Source of the DNA: an uncultured Clostridia bacterium
Lineage (GTDB): Bacteria; Bacillota; Clostridia; UBA1381
DNA: 52,658 bases
Direction: 5' to 3'
Assembly (NCBI GenBank): GCA_947626045.1
Contig: CANQQS010000004.1
Coordinates: forward strand, 1-52,658
The position numbers and the translations under genes are program-made. Under the pieces are notes generated by a model. The model did no database searches. It worked only from the letters and a program-made list of their open reading frames with translations, and had not been told where the DNA came from. Shown one piece after another: positions 1-9,764 of this stretch (its first letter is position 1; every line of letters starts with the position of its first letter).

Positions 1-1
1 C

Positions 2-1852
2 GTACCGTTCGCGTTCCTCACGGGCGGCTTCTTCTCGGGACTTTCCGGCTTTATCGGCATGAAGATAGCCACTTACGCGAACTCGAGAACAGCGGAGGGC
101 GCGAGACAGGGACTCAACAAGGGTCTTAAAATAGCGTTCTCGTCGGGAACGGTTATGGGTCTTACGGTTGTGGGACTCGGACTTCTCGACATAAGCGTAT
201 GGTTCATTCTATTGAAATTCGTGTTCAGACTGCCGAGTGAAACCGATATTATGTCGGCGATGCTCACATTCGGTATGGGCGCAAGCTCGATGGCTCTGTT
301 CGCTCGTGTGGGCGGCGGTATATTCACGAAGGCTGCCGACGTGGGCGCAGACCTCGTAGGTAAGGTTGAGGCGGGCATACCCGAGGACGACCCGAGAAAC
401 CCCGCTTGTATCGCCGATAACGTTGGCGATAACGTTGGCGACGTTGCAGGTATGGGCGCTGACCTTTACGAGTCGTACGTAGGTTCGGTAATTTCGTGCG
501 GCGCGCTCGCGACAGCTGCGGGTCTCGGCTTTAAGGGCGTGCTTGTGCCGATGCTTATAGCGGCAGTCGGTATTATAGCTTCGATCATCGGTACATTCTT
601 CGTTTCGACAAAGGAAGGCGCAAGTCAGAAGCAGCTTCTCGGCTCGCTCCGCCGCGGAACATATATAAGTTCGATTTTATCGGCTATCGGCGCGGCTGTA
701 CTTATCTTCACACTGCTCCCCGACAACTCAAACGTGTTCTGGGCGGTTATTTCGGGACTTGCCGCGGGCGTTCTGATAGGCTTCTTCACCGAATATTACA
801 CGTCCGACTCATATAACCCGACAAAGAAGCTCTCCGCTTCGTCGGAAACGGGTTCTGCTACGATTATAATAGACGGTATAGCGCTCGGTATGCTGTCGAC
901 GGCTATCCCCGTAATCATTATAGGTATTTCGGTTATTGTCAGCTTCTTTACTGCGGGCGGCTCCGTATCGGGCGATGACCTCGCATTCGCACGTGGACTT
1001 TACGGCGTAGGACTTTCGGCTGTCGGTATGCTTTCGACACTCGGTATTACGCTTGCCACGGACGCGTACGGACCGGTTGCGGATAACGCGGGTGGTATCG
1101 CGGAAATGTCGGGACTTCCCGGCGAGGTAAGAAACAGAACAGACGCTCTCGACTCCTTGGGCAACACAACGGCTGCCACGGGTAAGGGCTTCGCGATAGG
1201 CTCGGCGGCGCTTACGGCTCTCGCGCTTATTGTTTCATATACAAATAAAGTACAAGAGCTCGGTATGGAGCTTCACCTTGAAATAACAAATCCGGCTGTT
1301 CTTATCGGTCTGTTCATAGGCGCAATGCTGCCGTTCCTGTTCAGCGCTCTCACAATGAAGGCTGTCGGACGCGCGGCGCAGAAGATAGTTATTGAGGTAA
1401 GACGTCAGTTTAAGGAAATCAAGGGACTTATGCAGGGCAAGGCGGACGCCGATTACGAGACGTGCGTTGACATCTGCACAAAGTCGTCGCTTAAGGAAAT
1501 GATTTTGCCGGCGGCTCTCGGTATTGTGTCGCCTATCGTGGTAGGTCTTGTACTCGGCTGCAACGGCGTTGTAGGTATGCTCGCGGGCGCGCTCGTGTCG
1601 GGATTTGTTCTCGCTATCATGATGGCGAACTCCGGCGGCGCGTGGGATAACGCAAAGAAGTATATCGAGGCGGGTAACTTCGGCGGCAAGGGCAGCGAAA
1701 ACCATAAGGCGGCTGTTGTCGGCGATACCGTCGGCGACCCGTTCAAGGATACGTCGGGACCTTCCGTTAATATCCTTATAAAGCTTCTGTCAATGGTTTC
1801 GATCGTGTTCGCGTCGGTTGTCGTCGCTTACGGCGGTCTGGGATTGTTCTAA
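2..1852 (+). CDS. hppA: K+-dependent membrane-bound ion-translocating pyrophosphatase (5' end outside window)
   Basis: Hydrolyses pyrophosphate and pumps H+ and/or Na+ across the cytoplasmic membrane. The reading frame is open from base 2, so the N-terminal part lies upstream. Visible family marks are the pyrophosphate-binding acidic stretch DVGADLVGKVEAGIPEDD followed by DNVGDNVGDVAGMGADL, a second acidic cluster ATDAYGPVADNAGGIAEM, and many hydrophobic helices to the C-terminus. The stretch GNTTAATGKG carries Ala where the K+-independent subfamily has Lys, so by family knowledge this is the K+-dependent type. Pumped ion cannot be read with confidence. The gene is followed by a composite repeat block and only then by a terminator at 2136. 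With ppdK and eno in the same window it fits pyrophosphate-based energy saving. Confidence 0.97.
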   Translation, partial: VPFAFLTGGFFSGLSGFIGMKIATYANSRTAEGARQGLNKGLKIAFSSGTVMGLTVVGLGLLDISVWFILLKFVFRLPSETDIMSAMLTFGMGASSMALFARVGGGIFTKAADVGADLVGKVEAGIPEDDPRNPACIADNVGDNVGDVAGMGADLYESYVGSVISCGALATAAGLGFKGVLVPMLIAAVGIIASIIGTFFVSTKEGASQKQLLGSLRRGTYISSILSAIGAAVLIFTLLPDNSNVFWAVISGLAAGVLIGFFTEYYTSDSYNPTKKLSASSETGSATIIIDGIALGMLSTAIPVIIIGISVIVSFFTAGGSVSGDDLAFARGLYGVGLSAVGMLSTLGITLATDAYGPVADNAGGIAEMSGLPGEVRNRTDALDSLGNTTAATGKGFAIGSAALTALALIVSYTNKVQELGMELHLEITNPAVLIGLFIGAMLPFLFSALTMKAVGRAAQKIVIEVRRQFKEIKGLMQGKADADYETCVDICTKSSLKEMILPAALGIVSPIVVGLVLGCNGVVGMLAGALVSGFVLAIMMANSGGAWDNAKKYIEAGNFGGKGSENHKAAVVGDTVGDPFKDTSGPSVNILIKLLSMVSIVFASVVVAYGGLGLF

Positions 1853-1881
1853 GGGTAAATGTGATTTGACGACACAAATGT

Positions 1882-2112
1882 GGGACGTCGAGGGCGCCGT
1901 CCCCTACACCCATTATTTGTAAATAGTGCGCCGTAGGGGCTGGCGCCCTCGACAGCCCGTTTTCGTAGGGGCGACCCTTGCGGTCGCCTGTAAAACCCCT
2001 CAGTCACACTACGTGTGACAGCTCCCCTATTAGGGGAGCCATACGGCGTGCGCCGCATATCGCAAGCCTCCCCTACTAGGGGAGGTGTCGGCGGAGCCGA
2101 CGGAGGGGTTTT
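1882..2112. repeat. Composite palindromic repeat block, copy R1
   Basis: Non-coding and built of nested hairpins. Module A (1882-1963) has arms GTCGAGGGCGCC and GGCGCCCTCGAC. Module B (about 1967-1990) is GTAGGGGCGACC plus GGTCGCC. Module C (about 1995-2112) opens with ACCCCTC, includes GTCACAC/GTGTGAC and CTCCCCTA/TAGGGGAG arms, and closes with GAGGGGT. The same modules recur near 14.1, 15.1, 24.9 and 32.0 kb. It lies between the hppA stop codon and the hppA terminator, as if inserted in the 3' untranslated region. A 90-codon minus-strand frame across it is judged spurious. Confidence 0.85.
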
Positions 2113-2135
2113 AAACACCTAAATCAAAATTCACG

Positions 2136-2165
2136 AAACGGATGGCATATGCCGTCCGTTTTTGT
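2136..2165 (+). terminator. Rho-independent terminator of hppA
   Basis: AAACGGATGGCAT pairs with ATGCCGTCCGTTT (13 pairs with one wobble) and runs into a T tract. It lies downstream of the repeat block. Confidence 0.8.
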
Positions 2166-2195
2166 ATGCAGTGTCAAGAATTTTTACTTTAGTAC

Positions 2196-2224
2196 TTTAC
2201 AAAGGCAAAAAAAAGTAGTAAAAT
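2196..2224 (+). promoter_or_regulatory. Promoter of ilvE
   Basis: TTTACA, 17-bp spacer, TAAAAT; sigma-A type, about 45 bp before the chosen start codon. Confidence 0.65.
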
Positions 2225-2268
2225 AGAGTTTGGTTCAAAAAGATTATTTAATGAAAGAAGTGTTCACA

Positions 2269-3336
2269 GTGGAAATTAAGATTACAAAGACCACCAATCC
2301 GAAGCAGAAGCCGGCGGACGAGTCGAAGCTCGGTTTCGGACAGTATTACACAGACCATATGTTCATAATGAACTATGACGCGGGTCAGGGCTGGCACGAC
2401 GCGAGAATTGTTCCTTATGCCCCGTTTCAGATAGACCCCGCGAGCATGGTTCTCCACTACGCGCAGGAGGTATTCGAGGGCTTGAAGGCGTACCGCACAG
2501 CGGACGGCTCAATCCAGCTTTTCAGACCCGAGAAGAACATGGCGAGAATGAACGTGTCATGTGACAGACTTTGTATTCCCAAAATAGACGAGGAATTTGC
2601 CATAGAGGCGATAAAGACGCTCGTTAAGATTGACGAGGACTGGGTTCCCACCGCTGACGGCACATCGCTCTACATAAGACCGTATGTGTTCGCGAACGAC
2701 GTTCACATCGGCGTACATCCGGCGGAGCATCTCATATTCGCAATAATCCTTTCGCCTGTCGGTGCGTACTATCCACAGGGACTCGCTCCCGTTCCCATCT
2801 ACGTTGAACAGAAATATGTCCGCGCGGTTGTCGGCGGCACGGGCTTCACAAAGGCGGGCGCGAACTACGCGATTTCTCTTAAGGGTCAGGAGGAAGCCGC
2901 AGAGCAGGGTTATATCCAGACGCTCTGGCTCGACGGCGTTGAGAGAAAGTACATCGAGGAAGTCGGCTCGATGAACGTGTTCTTCAAGATTGACGGCGAG
3001 GTTATCACTCCCGCGCTCGTAGGCTCGATTTTGGGCGGTATCACGAGAATGTCAATCATTGAGCTTCTGAAGGCGAAGGGCTACAAGGTGTCCGAGCGCA
3101 GACTTTCTATAGACGAGCTTGTTGACGCGTTCAAGTCAGGCAAGCTCGAGGAAGCATGGGGTACGGGTACGGCTGCCGTTATTTCGCCTATCGGCGAACT
3201 TAAGTACGGCGACCTCGTCATGCCCGTAAACAACGGCGAAATCGGTCCCGTATCGCAGATGTGCTACGACACGCTCACCGGTATTCAGTGGGGCAAGATA
3301 AAGGACGAGTTCGGCTGGACGGTTAAGATAGACTGA
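2269..3336 (+). CDS. ilvE: Branched-chain amino acid aminotransferase
   Basis: PLP-dependent transamination between branched-chain amino acids and their 2-oxo acids; cytoplasmic. About 355 residues, the usual length for the larger (eukaryote-like) class. Seen: WHDARIVPY near the N-terminus, the probable PLP lysine in FTKAGANYA (near residue 195), EEVGSMNVF near 231, and GTGTAAVISPIG near the C-terminus. An in-frame TTG (2230) and ATG (2251) lie upstream, but only the GTG at 2269 has a suitably spaced purine-rich site (AAAGAAG, 8 nt away) and gives the family-typical start MEIKITKTTNP; the start is therefore likely GTG but not certain. Monocistronic, with its own promoter and terminator. Confidence 0.95.
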   Translation: MEIKITKTTNPKQKPADESKLGFGQYYTDHMFIMNYDAGQGWHDARIVPYAPFQIDPASMVLHYAQEVFEGLKAYRTADGSIQLFRPEKNMARMNVSCDRLCIPKIDEEFAIEAIKTLVKIDEDWVPTADGTSLYIRPYVFANDVHIGVHPAEHLIFAIILSPVGAYYPQGLAPVPIYVEQKYVRAVVGGTGFTKAGANYAISLKGQEEAAEQGYIQTLWLDGVERKYIEEVGSMNVFFKIDGEVITPALVGSILGGITRMSIIELLKAKGYKVSERRLSIDELVDAFKSGKLEEAWGTGTAAVISPIGELKYGDLVMPVNNGEIGPVSQMCYDTLTGIQWGKIKDEFGWTVKID

Positions 3337-3347
3337 ACATAAAACAT

Positions 3348-3377
3348 AAAAAAGAAGCCGCGTATGGCTTCTTTTTT
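3348..3377. terminator. Terminator between ilvE and the convergent zinc-ribbon gene
   Basis: AAAGAAGCC pairs with GGCTTCTTT, with A and T runs on either side, so it can serve both converging transcripts. Confidence 0.8.
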
Positions 3378-3385
3378 ATTTACAT

Positions 3386-3832
3386 TTAATAATACCTATA
3401 TGAGACAGATGAGGCGACAAATGCGCCAGTCATGAAAAGAATCAAGAATATTATAAGTACAATGCCGAATATAATCGCCATAACTATAAGCTGTGCCTTC
3501 GCCCAGTTTCTGAACGTTAGCTCCTTCGTCTGATCGCCCGACCAGATAAATAACATAATAAGATAAATAAGCCAACCGACCAACGGTATATACGGTATCA
3601 AAGACCTGCCTATCCAGCCGCCGATCGTCATCGGATAGCCTGTCGGTGGCTGCATGGGATACATGCCGCCGTACGGATTGTTGTTATAAGGATTATTGTT
3701 GCTTGATGTGTTGTATGTATTATTTTGTACTCCTGCCGAGGATGCCTGCGCCGTATTATCAACGGATGCTCCGCATGTTTGACAGAATTTTGAGTTTGGC
3801 GGCAGTTCCGAGCCGCAATTCGGACAATTCAT
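3386..3832 (-). CDS. Zinc-ribbon membrane protein of unknown function
   Basis: 148 residues. The N-terminus has a zinc-ribbon with CPNC (Cys3, Cys6) and CQTC (Cys17, Cys20), followed by an Asn/Tyr/Pro-rich linker (about 30-65), then two hydrophobic stretches at about 75-95 and 112-138 suggesting two membrane helices. Such zinc-ribbon plus membrane proteins are common in Clostridia and have no settled function. GGAGG lies 8 nt before the ATG. Convergent with ilvE, followed on the same strand by eno's upstream neighbour region; no operon partner is evident. Confidence 0.85.
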   Translation of the reverse strand: MNCPNCGSELPPNSKFCQTCGASVDNTAQASSAGVQNNTYNTSSNNNPYNNNPYGGMYPMQPPTGYPMTIGGWIGRSLIPYIPLVGWLIYLIMLFIWSGDQTKELTFRNWAKAQLIVMAIIFGIVLIIFLILFMTGAFVASSVSYRYY

Positions 3833-3892
3833 TGTAAATTCCTCCCTTTATTTTAATTAAATATTTTATATGTAAGCGGATAAGCCATCCGC

Positions 3893-5221
<1,329 letters not shown>

Positions 5222-5255
5222 TTACGGGTAGACGCATATATACCGGCTACCTCAT

Positions 5256-5285
5256 ATAATATCATATAATGCGCAATAATGTCAA
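5256..5285 (-). promoter_or_regulatory. Promoter of eno
   Basis: Read on the minus strand: TTGACA, 18-bp spacer, TATTAT. Overlapping AT-rich alternatives for the -10 exist. Confidence 0.5.
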
Positions 5286-5350
5286 TATTTATACAATTTC
5301 ACGCCTTACAGTAAAGAAAATAAATTTTTAAGGCAAAATTAAGAAATGTG

Positions 5351-5359
5351 TGGTATAAT
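5351..5359 (+). promoter_or_regulatory. Extended -10 promoter of the two-component operon
   Basis: TGGTATAAT is a perfect extended -10; no good -35 is present, as is usual for this class. It lies about 32 bp before the response regulator start. Confidence 0.6.
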
Positions 5360-5390
5360 GAATATATACCGAAAAAAAGGAATGATACGT

Positions 5391-6068
5391 ATGAGAATAC
5401 TTGTGGTTGAGGACGAAATACATCTTGCCGAGGCGCTCGGTCAGATACTCAAAAAGAACAATTACACCGTGGATATATCAAACGACGGCGAGAGCGGTCT
5501 CGATAACGCGCTGAGCGGCATTTACGACGTTATAGTTCTCGATATAATGCTGCCTAAGATGGACGGTATCGAGGTGCTTAAAAATCTGCGCGCCGAGGGC
5601 TTTGACACGCCCGTGATACTGCTTACCGCGAAAAGCGACGTCGCGGACAAGGTGCGCGGTCTTGACAGCGGCGCGGACGACTACCTTTCAAAGCCGTTCA
5701 GTACCGAGGAGCTTTTAGCGCGTATAAGAGCGCTGGGAAGGCGGCGCGGTGAGATCGTCGCAGCGTCCGACTCGATAACCTTCGGCGACATAACGCTGAA
5801 CACCGGCACGCTGAATCTTACGAGCGGCAAAAACGAGATAACGCTCACCCTTAAGGAGAGCGAGCTTTTGGAGTACCTCATGCTGCACAAGGGTATTGTC
5901 TGCTCAAAGGAGCAGATCATAGAGAAGCTCTGGGGTTTTGAGAGTGAAGCGGAGGCGAACCATGTTGAGGTTTATATTTCATTCCTAAGGAAGAAGCTCG
6001 CCTTTGTACACTCAAAAACGTCGATTAACACTGTGCGCAGCGTCGGTTACACGCTGTCGGAGGGATAA
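5391..6068 (+). CDS. OmpR/PhoB-type response regulator
   Basis: 225 residues: receiver domain (1-120) with acidic pocket Glu7/Asp8, phosphoacceptor Asp51 in VLDIMLP, Thr79 and Lys101 in SKPF, then a winged-helix DNA-binding domain (about 130-222) with LTLKESELLEYLM and the closing VRSVGYTL. The ATG at 5391 gives the canonical MRILVVEDE start and has AAAAGGA upstream; in-frame ATGs further up are poorly placed. The sensor kinase starts 3 nt after its stop, so the two are co-translated. Targets are unknown; the GH73 gene directly downstream has its own promoter with a palindrome and is a candidate target (inference). Confidence 0.95.
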   Translation: MRILVVEDEIHLAEALGQILKKNNYTVDISNDGESGLDNALSGIYDVIVLDIMLPKMDGIEVLKNLRAEGFDTPVILLTAKSDVADKVRGLDSGADDYLSKPFSTEELLARIRALGRRRGEIVAASDSITFGDITLNTGTLNLTSGKNEITLTLKESELLEYLMLHKGIVCSKEQIIEKLWGFESEAEANHVEVYISFLRKKLAFVHSKTSINTVRSVGYTLSEG

Positions 6069-6071
6069 ATC

Positions 6072-7379
6072 ATGTTTAAAAAATTACGCGACAGACTGCT
6101 TATAGTGAACACGCTCATAATAGCGGCTCTCGTGCTGGGCAGCTTTTCGGTCATATATTTTACCACGTGGCAGAACACGATGCACGGTGTGGATATGAAA
6201 CTTGACCGCGCGCTTGAAATGGCTGCCGGACGCGGCGGACACATGGGTATGCGCGAAAATTTACCGGCGCCTGACGGCGAGCGTATTCCGCCCGAGGACG
6301 CAAGACCCGACGGCGTGAAAAACACGCCGCCCGAAACGCGGCAGAACGAAATGTTCACGCTGACATTCACCGTCCAGACCGACAATGACGGCAGCGTCAC
6401 AAAGGTGAATATGCCGTTTGACATGACCGAGGATTTTTATTCGGACAAGCTCGGCGATATAGTCGCGTCACCGAAGGACAAAGGCGCGCTGAAATCGGAC
6501 GGGAGCTATTGGGCGTACAAAAGGGTCAAAACCGCCGACGGCTACGTTATCGCGTTTACCGATGCAAACGCGGAGCAGACGATAATGCGGAATCTTTTGA
6601 TTATATTGAGCCTTGTCGCGCTCGCGGCGCTCGCGGGAGCTTTTCTTATAAGCTTGTTCTCGGCGAACAAATCGATAAAGCCGGTCGAGGAATCGTACAA
6701 CAGGCAGAAACGGTTTGTCGCCGACGCGTCGCACGAGCTTAAAACGCCGCTCACGACGATAAACACAAACGCCGACGTGCTGCTGTCGCACGAGGACAGC
6801 ACGATCAAAGAGGAGAGAAAGTGGCTCGACTACATAAAAAATGAAACGGAGCGCATGACGAAGCTCACGAACGACCTTCTGTACCTCGCGCGGCTCGACC
6901 ACGACGAGGAAAGCGTTATGCTCACTCCCGTGTCGTTTTCGCAGTCGGCGGAAAGCGTCATACTGCTCATGGAGGCGGTCGTGTTCGAGAAGGATATTAA
7001 AATGACGTACGACATCACGCCCGACCTTGCGGTAAAGGGCGACGCGGAGCAGCTTCACCGTCTTGTGATGATACTTCTGGACAACGCGTGCAAGTACACG
7101 CCGCCGAAGGGTGAAATTGAAATAAAGCTTGTCCGTGACGCGTCCGACGCGGTGTTCACGATACGAAACAGCGGCGAGGGCATAAGCGAAGAAGCGCAGA
7201 AGCACATTTTCGAGCGGTTCTACCGCGAGGACACGTCACGCGCGCGCGAAAGCGGCGGCTACGGTCTCGGTCTTGCAATAGCGCACGCGATAGTGCAGTC
7301 GCACAAGGGAAGCGTCAAGGTTGACTCGGAAAAGAACGGATACACGCGCTTTACCGTTAAAATTCCGCTCGCAAAATAA
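6072..7379 (+). CDS. Sensor histidine kinase
   Basis: 435 residues. Membrane helix at about 8-30, an extracytoplasmic segment of about 140 residues with Pro/Glu/Arg-rich linker, a second helix at about 171-196, then HisKA with phosphoacceptor His221 in DASHELKTPL, and HATPase with the N box around Asn338 (LLDNACKYTPP) and G boxes GGYGLGLAI. No clear HAMP domain is visible between helix 2 and HisKA. Pairs with the regulator immediately upstream. The signal sensed by the external domain is unknown; the adjacent peptidoglycan hydrolase suggests envelope function, which is inference from position only. Confidence 0.95.
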   Translation: MFKKLRDRLLIVNTLIIAALVLGSFSVIYFTTWQNTMHGVDMKLDRALEMAAGRGGHMGMRENLPAPDGERIPPEDARPDGVKNTPPETRQNEMFTLTFTVQTDNDGSVTKVNMPFDMTEDFYSDKLGDIVASPKDKGALKSDGSYWAYKRVKTADGYVIAFTDANAEQTIMRNLLIILSLVALAALAGAFLISLFSANKSIKPVEESYNRQKRFVADASHELKTPLTTINTNADVLLSHEDSTIKEERKWLDYIKNETERMTKLTNDLLYLARLDHDEESVMLTPVSFSQSAESVILLMEAVVFEKDIKMTYDITPDLAVKGDAEQLHRLVMILLDNACKYTPPKGEIEIKLVRDASDAVFTIRNSGEGISEEAQKHIFERFYREDTSRARESGGYGLGLAIAHAIVQSHKGSVKVDSEKNGYTRFTVKIPLAK

Positions 7380-7410
7380 ACGCCTGAAACGTTCCGATGT
7401 ATATTTTCCA

Positions 7411-7450
7411 TTGACATAACTGCCTTAATCGTATAAAATGGCATTAAGGC
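7411..7450 (+). promoter_or_regulatory. Promoter with overlapping palindrome (candidate operator)
   Basis: TTGACA (7411-7416), 17-bp spacer, TAAAAT (7434-7439). A perfect 8-bp inverted repeat, GCCTTAAT (7422-7429) and ATTAAGGC (7443-7450), straddles the -10 box, the position expected for a repressor site. Confidence 0.6.
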
Positions 7451-7459
7451 GGTGAGGTT

Positions 7460-8857
7460 ATGAAAAAATTTCTTTTGCTTGTGCTTTTGATTACCGCGTT
7501 CGTTACGACGACGGCTTTCGGAGCTTATAACGTCGAGACGGACGATAACGAATATGTGTCCGACTGCGTATATTTTTCACATCGCTGCACTTGGGGACCG
7601 ATTCCGGCGGACAGAATAAATTTAAAAAAGGGCAGAATAACATTTTATGAGGGTGACGGAAAAGCCTCCGAAAAAATAGAAACCGACGTTATGCCGATAA
7701 ACGCGACGGAAAAGGAAGTTAAATTTAAAACGAACGACAGCTCGATTGCGACCGTTGACGCAAACGGCGTTGTAAGACCGACGGGCAAGGCGGGTGAAAC
7801 CGTTATAGACATAACGTGCGGAAAAGCGAAGTCGAGAATGAAGGTGAGCGTCATAAAGCCCGTAAGAGGCGTTGTAATGTCGCAAAGCTCGCTCACACTT
7901 TACGCTGATAAACCCGTCGCGGCGCAGCTTCAGGCGTTCGTGTCGCCCGAAGACGCGTCGGTAAAGGATGTTAAGTGGACGAGCAAGGACGAATCTATAG
8001 CGCACGTTGACGAGAACGGTCTCGTGTACCCGAACGGCGTGGGCGAAACGGAGATAACCGCGGAAACGGCGGACGGCGGATATAAAGCGTCGTGCGCCGT
8101 TACCGTCGCGACATGGGAAAAACGCGAGGACGATATACCCGTTACATATTCGGACTACGATATGACCGTCGAGGAAATGGCGGAAATCCAGATGGGCGCG
8201 TATCCTACCGTGTTCACCACCGGTGTGTATCCGGCGACGGAGGAGGAAGTTCTGTCGTTCGTGAACCCCGAAAACCTCGTGGGAAGCTACAATAAATATC
8301 AGTTCCTTGACCTCGGCGCGCAGAACGATGTTTCGGCCGACACGCTCAATAAATATCTTAACGGCAAAGGCGTTTTGAGCGGTATGGGAGATGTGTTTAA
8401 AGAAGCCGCGGAGGATAATAATATAAGCGAGGTGTACCTCGTTATACACGCGTGTCTCGAATCGGGCAGCGGTACGTCAGACCTTGCGCGCGGTGTGGAT
8501 TTTGACGGCACGGTCGTGTACAATCTGTTCGGCATCGGCGCGGTTGACAGCGACCCGCTTTACGGCGGTGCGGCTTACGCGTACTCGCAGGGCTGGACAA
8601 GCGTTGAAGACGCGATAGAGGGCGGCGCGCGGTGGATAAGCGAAAATTACATAAATAACCGCAGTCACAGGCAAAATACATTATATAAAATGCGTTGGAA
8701 CCCGGAAAGTCCGGCAAATCATCAGTACGCTACGGACATAGAATGGCCCTCGAAGCAGGCGGAGGATATGGCGGCTATGTTTGAGGCGTTCCCGTCGGCG
8801 GAATACCGATATGAGGTTCCCGTATACAGCGGTATGTCAAAGCCGCAGATACGTTAA
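7460..8857 (+). CDS. Secreted Ig-like (Big_2) protein with GH73-type N-acetylglucosaminidase domain
   Basis: 465 residues. Signal peptide at about 1-21. Two bacterial Ig-like Big_2 repeats: about 45-133, and 134-218 with TVDANGVVRPTG and HVDENGLVYPNG strands. The C-terminal half (about 265-450) matches the LytD/GH73 endo-beta-N-acetylglucosaminidase family; the likely catalytic acid is Glu334 in HACLESGSGTSDLA, and NLFGIGA follows as expected. Probably cleaves peptidoglycan glycan strands outside the cell. GGTGAGG precedes the ATG. A yihY-like gene follows 18 nt later, so the two are likely co-transcribed. Confidence 0.88.
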   Translation: MKKFLLLVLLITAFVTTTAFGAYNVETDDNEYVSDCVYFSHRCTWGPIPADRINLKKGRITFYEGDGKASEKIETDVMPINATEKEVKFKTNDSSIATVDANGVVRPTGKAGETVIDITCGKAKSRMKVSVIKPVRGVVMSQSSLTLYADKPVAAQLQAFVSPEDASVKDVKWTSKDESIAHVDENGLVYPNGVGETEITAETADGGYKASCAVTVATWEKREDDIPVTYSDYDMTVEEMAEIQMGAYPTVFTTGVYPATEEEVLSFVNPENLVGSYNKYQFLDLGAQNDVSADTLNKYLNGKGVLSGMGDVFKEAAEDNNISEVYLVIHACLESGSGTSDLARGVDFDGTVVYNLFGIGAVDSDPLYGGAAYAYSQGWTSVEDAIEGGARWISENYINNRSHRQNTLYKMRWNPESPANHQYATDIEWPSKQAEDMAAMFEAFPSAEYRYEVPVYSGMSKPQIR

Positions 8858-8875
8858 GGCGTTGGGAGAGATATT

Positions 8876-9691
8876 ATGGCGGAAAAAATCAAGGAAGCAA
8901 TCTCGGTTCTCACAAAGGACAACACGGGGATTTACGCTGCACAGGCATCTTTTTTCCTTGTAATTTCCGCCATTCCTTTTCTCACGCTTATTTTTTCGGT
9001 CATATCGCTCTTTATCGAGATAGACCCGCAAAGCGTGATACATTCGGTAAGCTCGTTCGCGCCGGCGGAGGTGAGCGGACTTATATCGACCGTCGTGACG
9101 GAGCTTACGGCAAAATCCGCGTCAGTACCGGTAATATCGGTTACGGCTGTGTCGTCGCTGTGGCTCGCGTCGCGCGGTATAACGGCGCTTTACGCCGGAC
9201 TTAACCATATAAACGGCACGCCGAAGAGAGGCTACATTCGGGCGCGGCTCGTTTCGCTGCTGTACACCGCCGCATTTATCGCCGCGCTTGTTCTGACGCT
9301 TATATTTATAGGCTTCGGCGGTATGCTCGAGGAATTTCTCGCTCGCCGATTTGTAGGACTGGCGTCATTTATAAATTTTATTTTCAAGGGCAAAATACTT
9401 ATATTTTTCCTTTATCTGACGCTTATTTTCGCGCTGTTTTACAAATTCCTGCCGGAGGAAAGACCGAGCTTCCGCTCCGTTCTTCCCGGCGCGGCTCTCG
9501 CGGCGGCGGGCTGGCTCGGGTTTTCGTTCTTTTATTCGCTCTATATCGACAACTTCGCCGATTACACTCTCGTTTACGGCTCGCTTGCCGCGGTTGTTCT
9601 GCTCATGCTGTGGCTGTATTTCTGTATGAACATATTTCTTTTCGGCGCGCAGCTGAATAAACTTGTAAAAAACGGGTTTTTTGAAAAATAA
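8876..9691 (+). CDS. YihY/virulence factor BrkB family membrane protein
   Basis: 271 residues with about six membrane helices and the family features ASFFLVISAIPFLTL near the N-terminus, LWLASRGITALYAGLN in the middle, and a conserved end with FADYTLVYGSLAAVV and LYFCMNIFLFGAQLN. The family was once misnamed ribonuclease BN; its role is unsettled, with transport or envelope functions proposed. GGGAGAG lies upstream of the ATG. Follows the GH73 gene closely. No terminator is obvious before the next gene, which has its own promoter. Confidence 0.9.
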   Translation: MAEKIKEAISVLTKDNTGIYAAQASFFLVISAIPFLTLIFSVISLFIEIDPQSVIHSVSSFAPAEVSGLISTVVTELTAKSASVPVISVTAVSSLWLASRGITALYAGLNHINGTPKRGYIRARLVSLLYTAAFIAALVLTLIFIGFGGMLEEFLARRFVGLASFINFIFKGKILIFFLYLTLIFALFYKFLPEERPSFRSVLPGAALAAAGWLGFSFFYSLYIDNFADYTLVYGSLAAVVLLMLWLYFCMNIFLFGAQLNKLVKNGFFEK

Positions 9692-9714
9692 TACTATACT
9701 ATTTGAAAAAACTG

Positions 9715-9723
9715 TGTTATAAT
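9715..9723 (+). promoter_or_regulatory. Extended -10 promoter of the Gly/Ser/Tyr repeat gene
   Basis: TGTTATAAT is a perfect extended -10; a strong AAAGGAGG ribosome site follows at about 9750. Together they predict high expression of the repeat protein. Confidence 0.6.
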
Positions 9724-9764
9724 TGAGATGTGAAAAGACGCGCGCATCAAAGGAGGGGTAAGAA

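Noticed and set aside
1849-2118. Minus-strand ORF within repeat R1 (and similar frames in R3-R5)
   Set aside because: Frames follow the hairpin repeat, not protein families; the same odd peptides recur with every copy.
5342-5355. Second copy of the foldback arm (AAATGTGTGGTA) near the two-component promoter
   Set aside because: Only 12 bp shared and no opposing arm; probably chance overlap with an extended -10.
7622-8449. 275-codon minus-strand frame opposite the GH73 gene
   Set aside because: Shadow; the plus-strand protein has signal peptide and domains.
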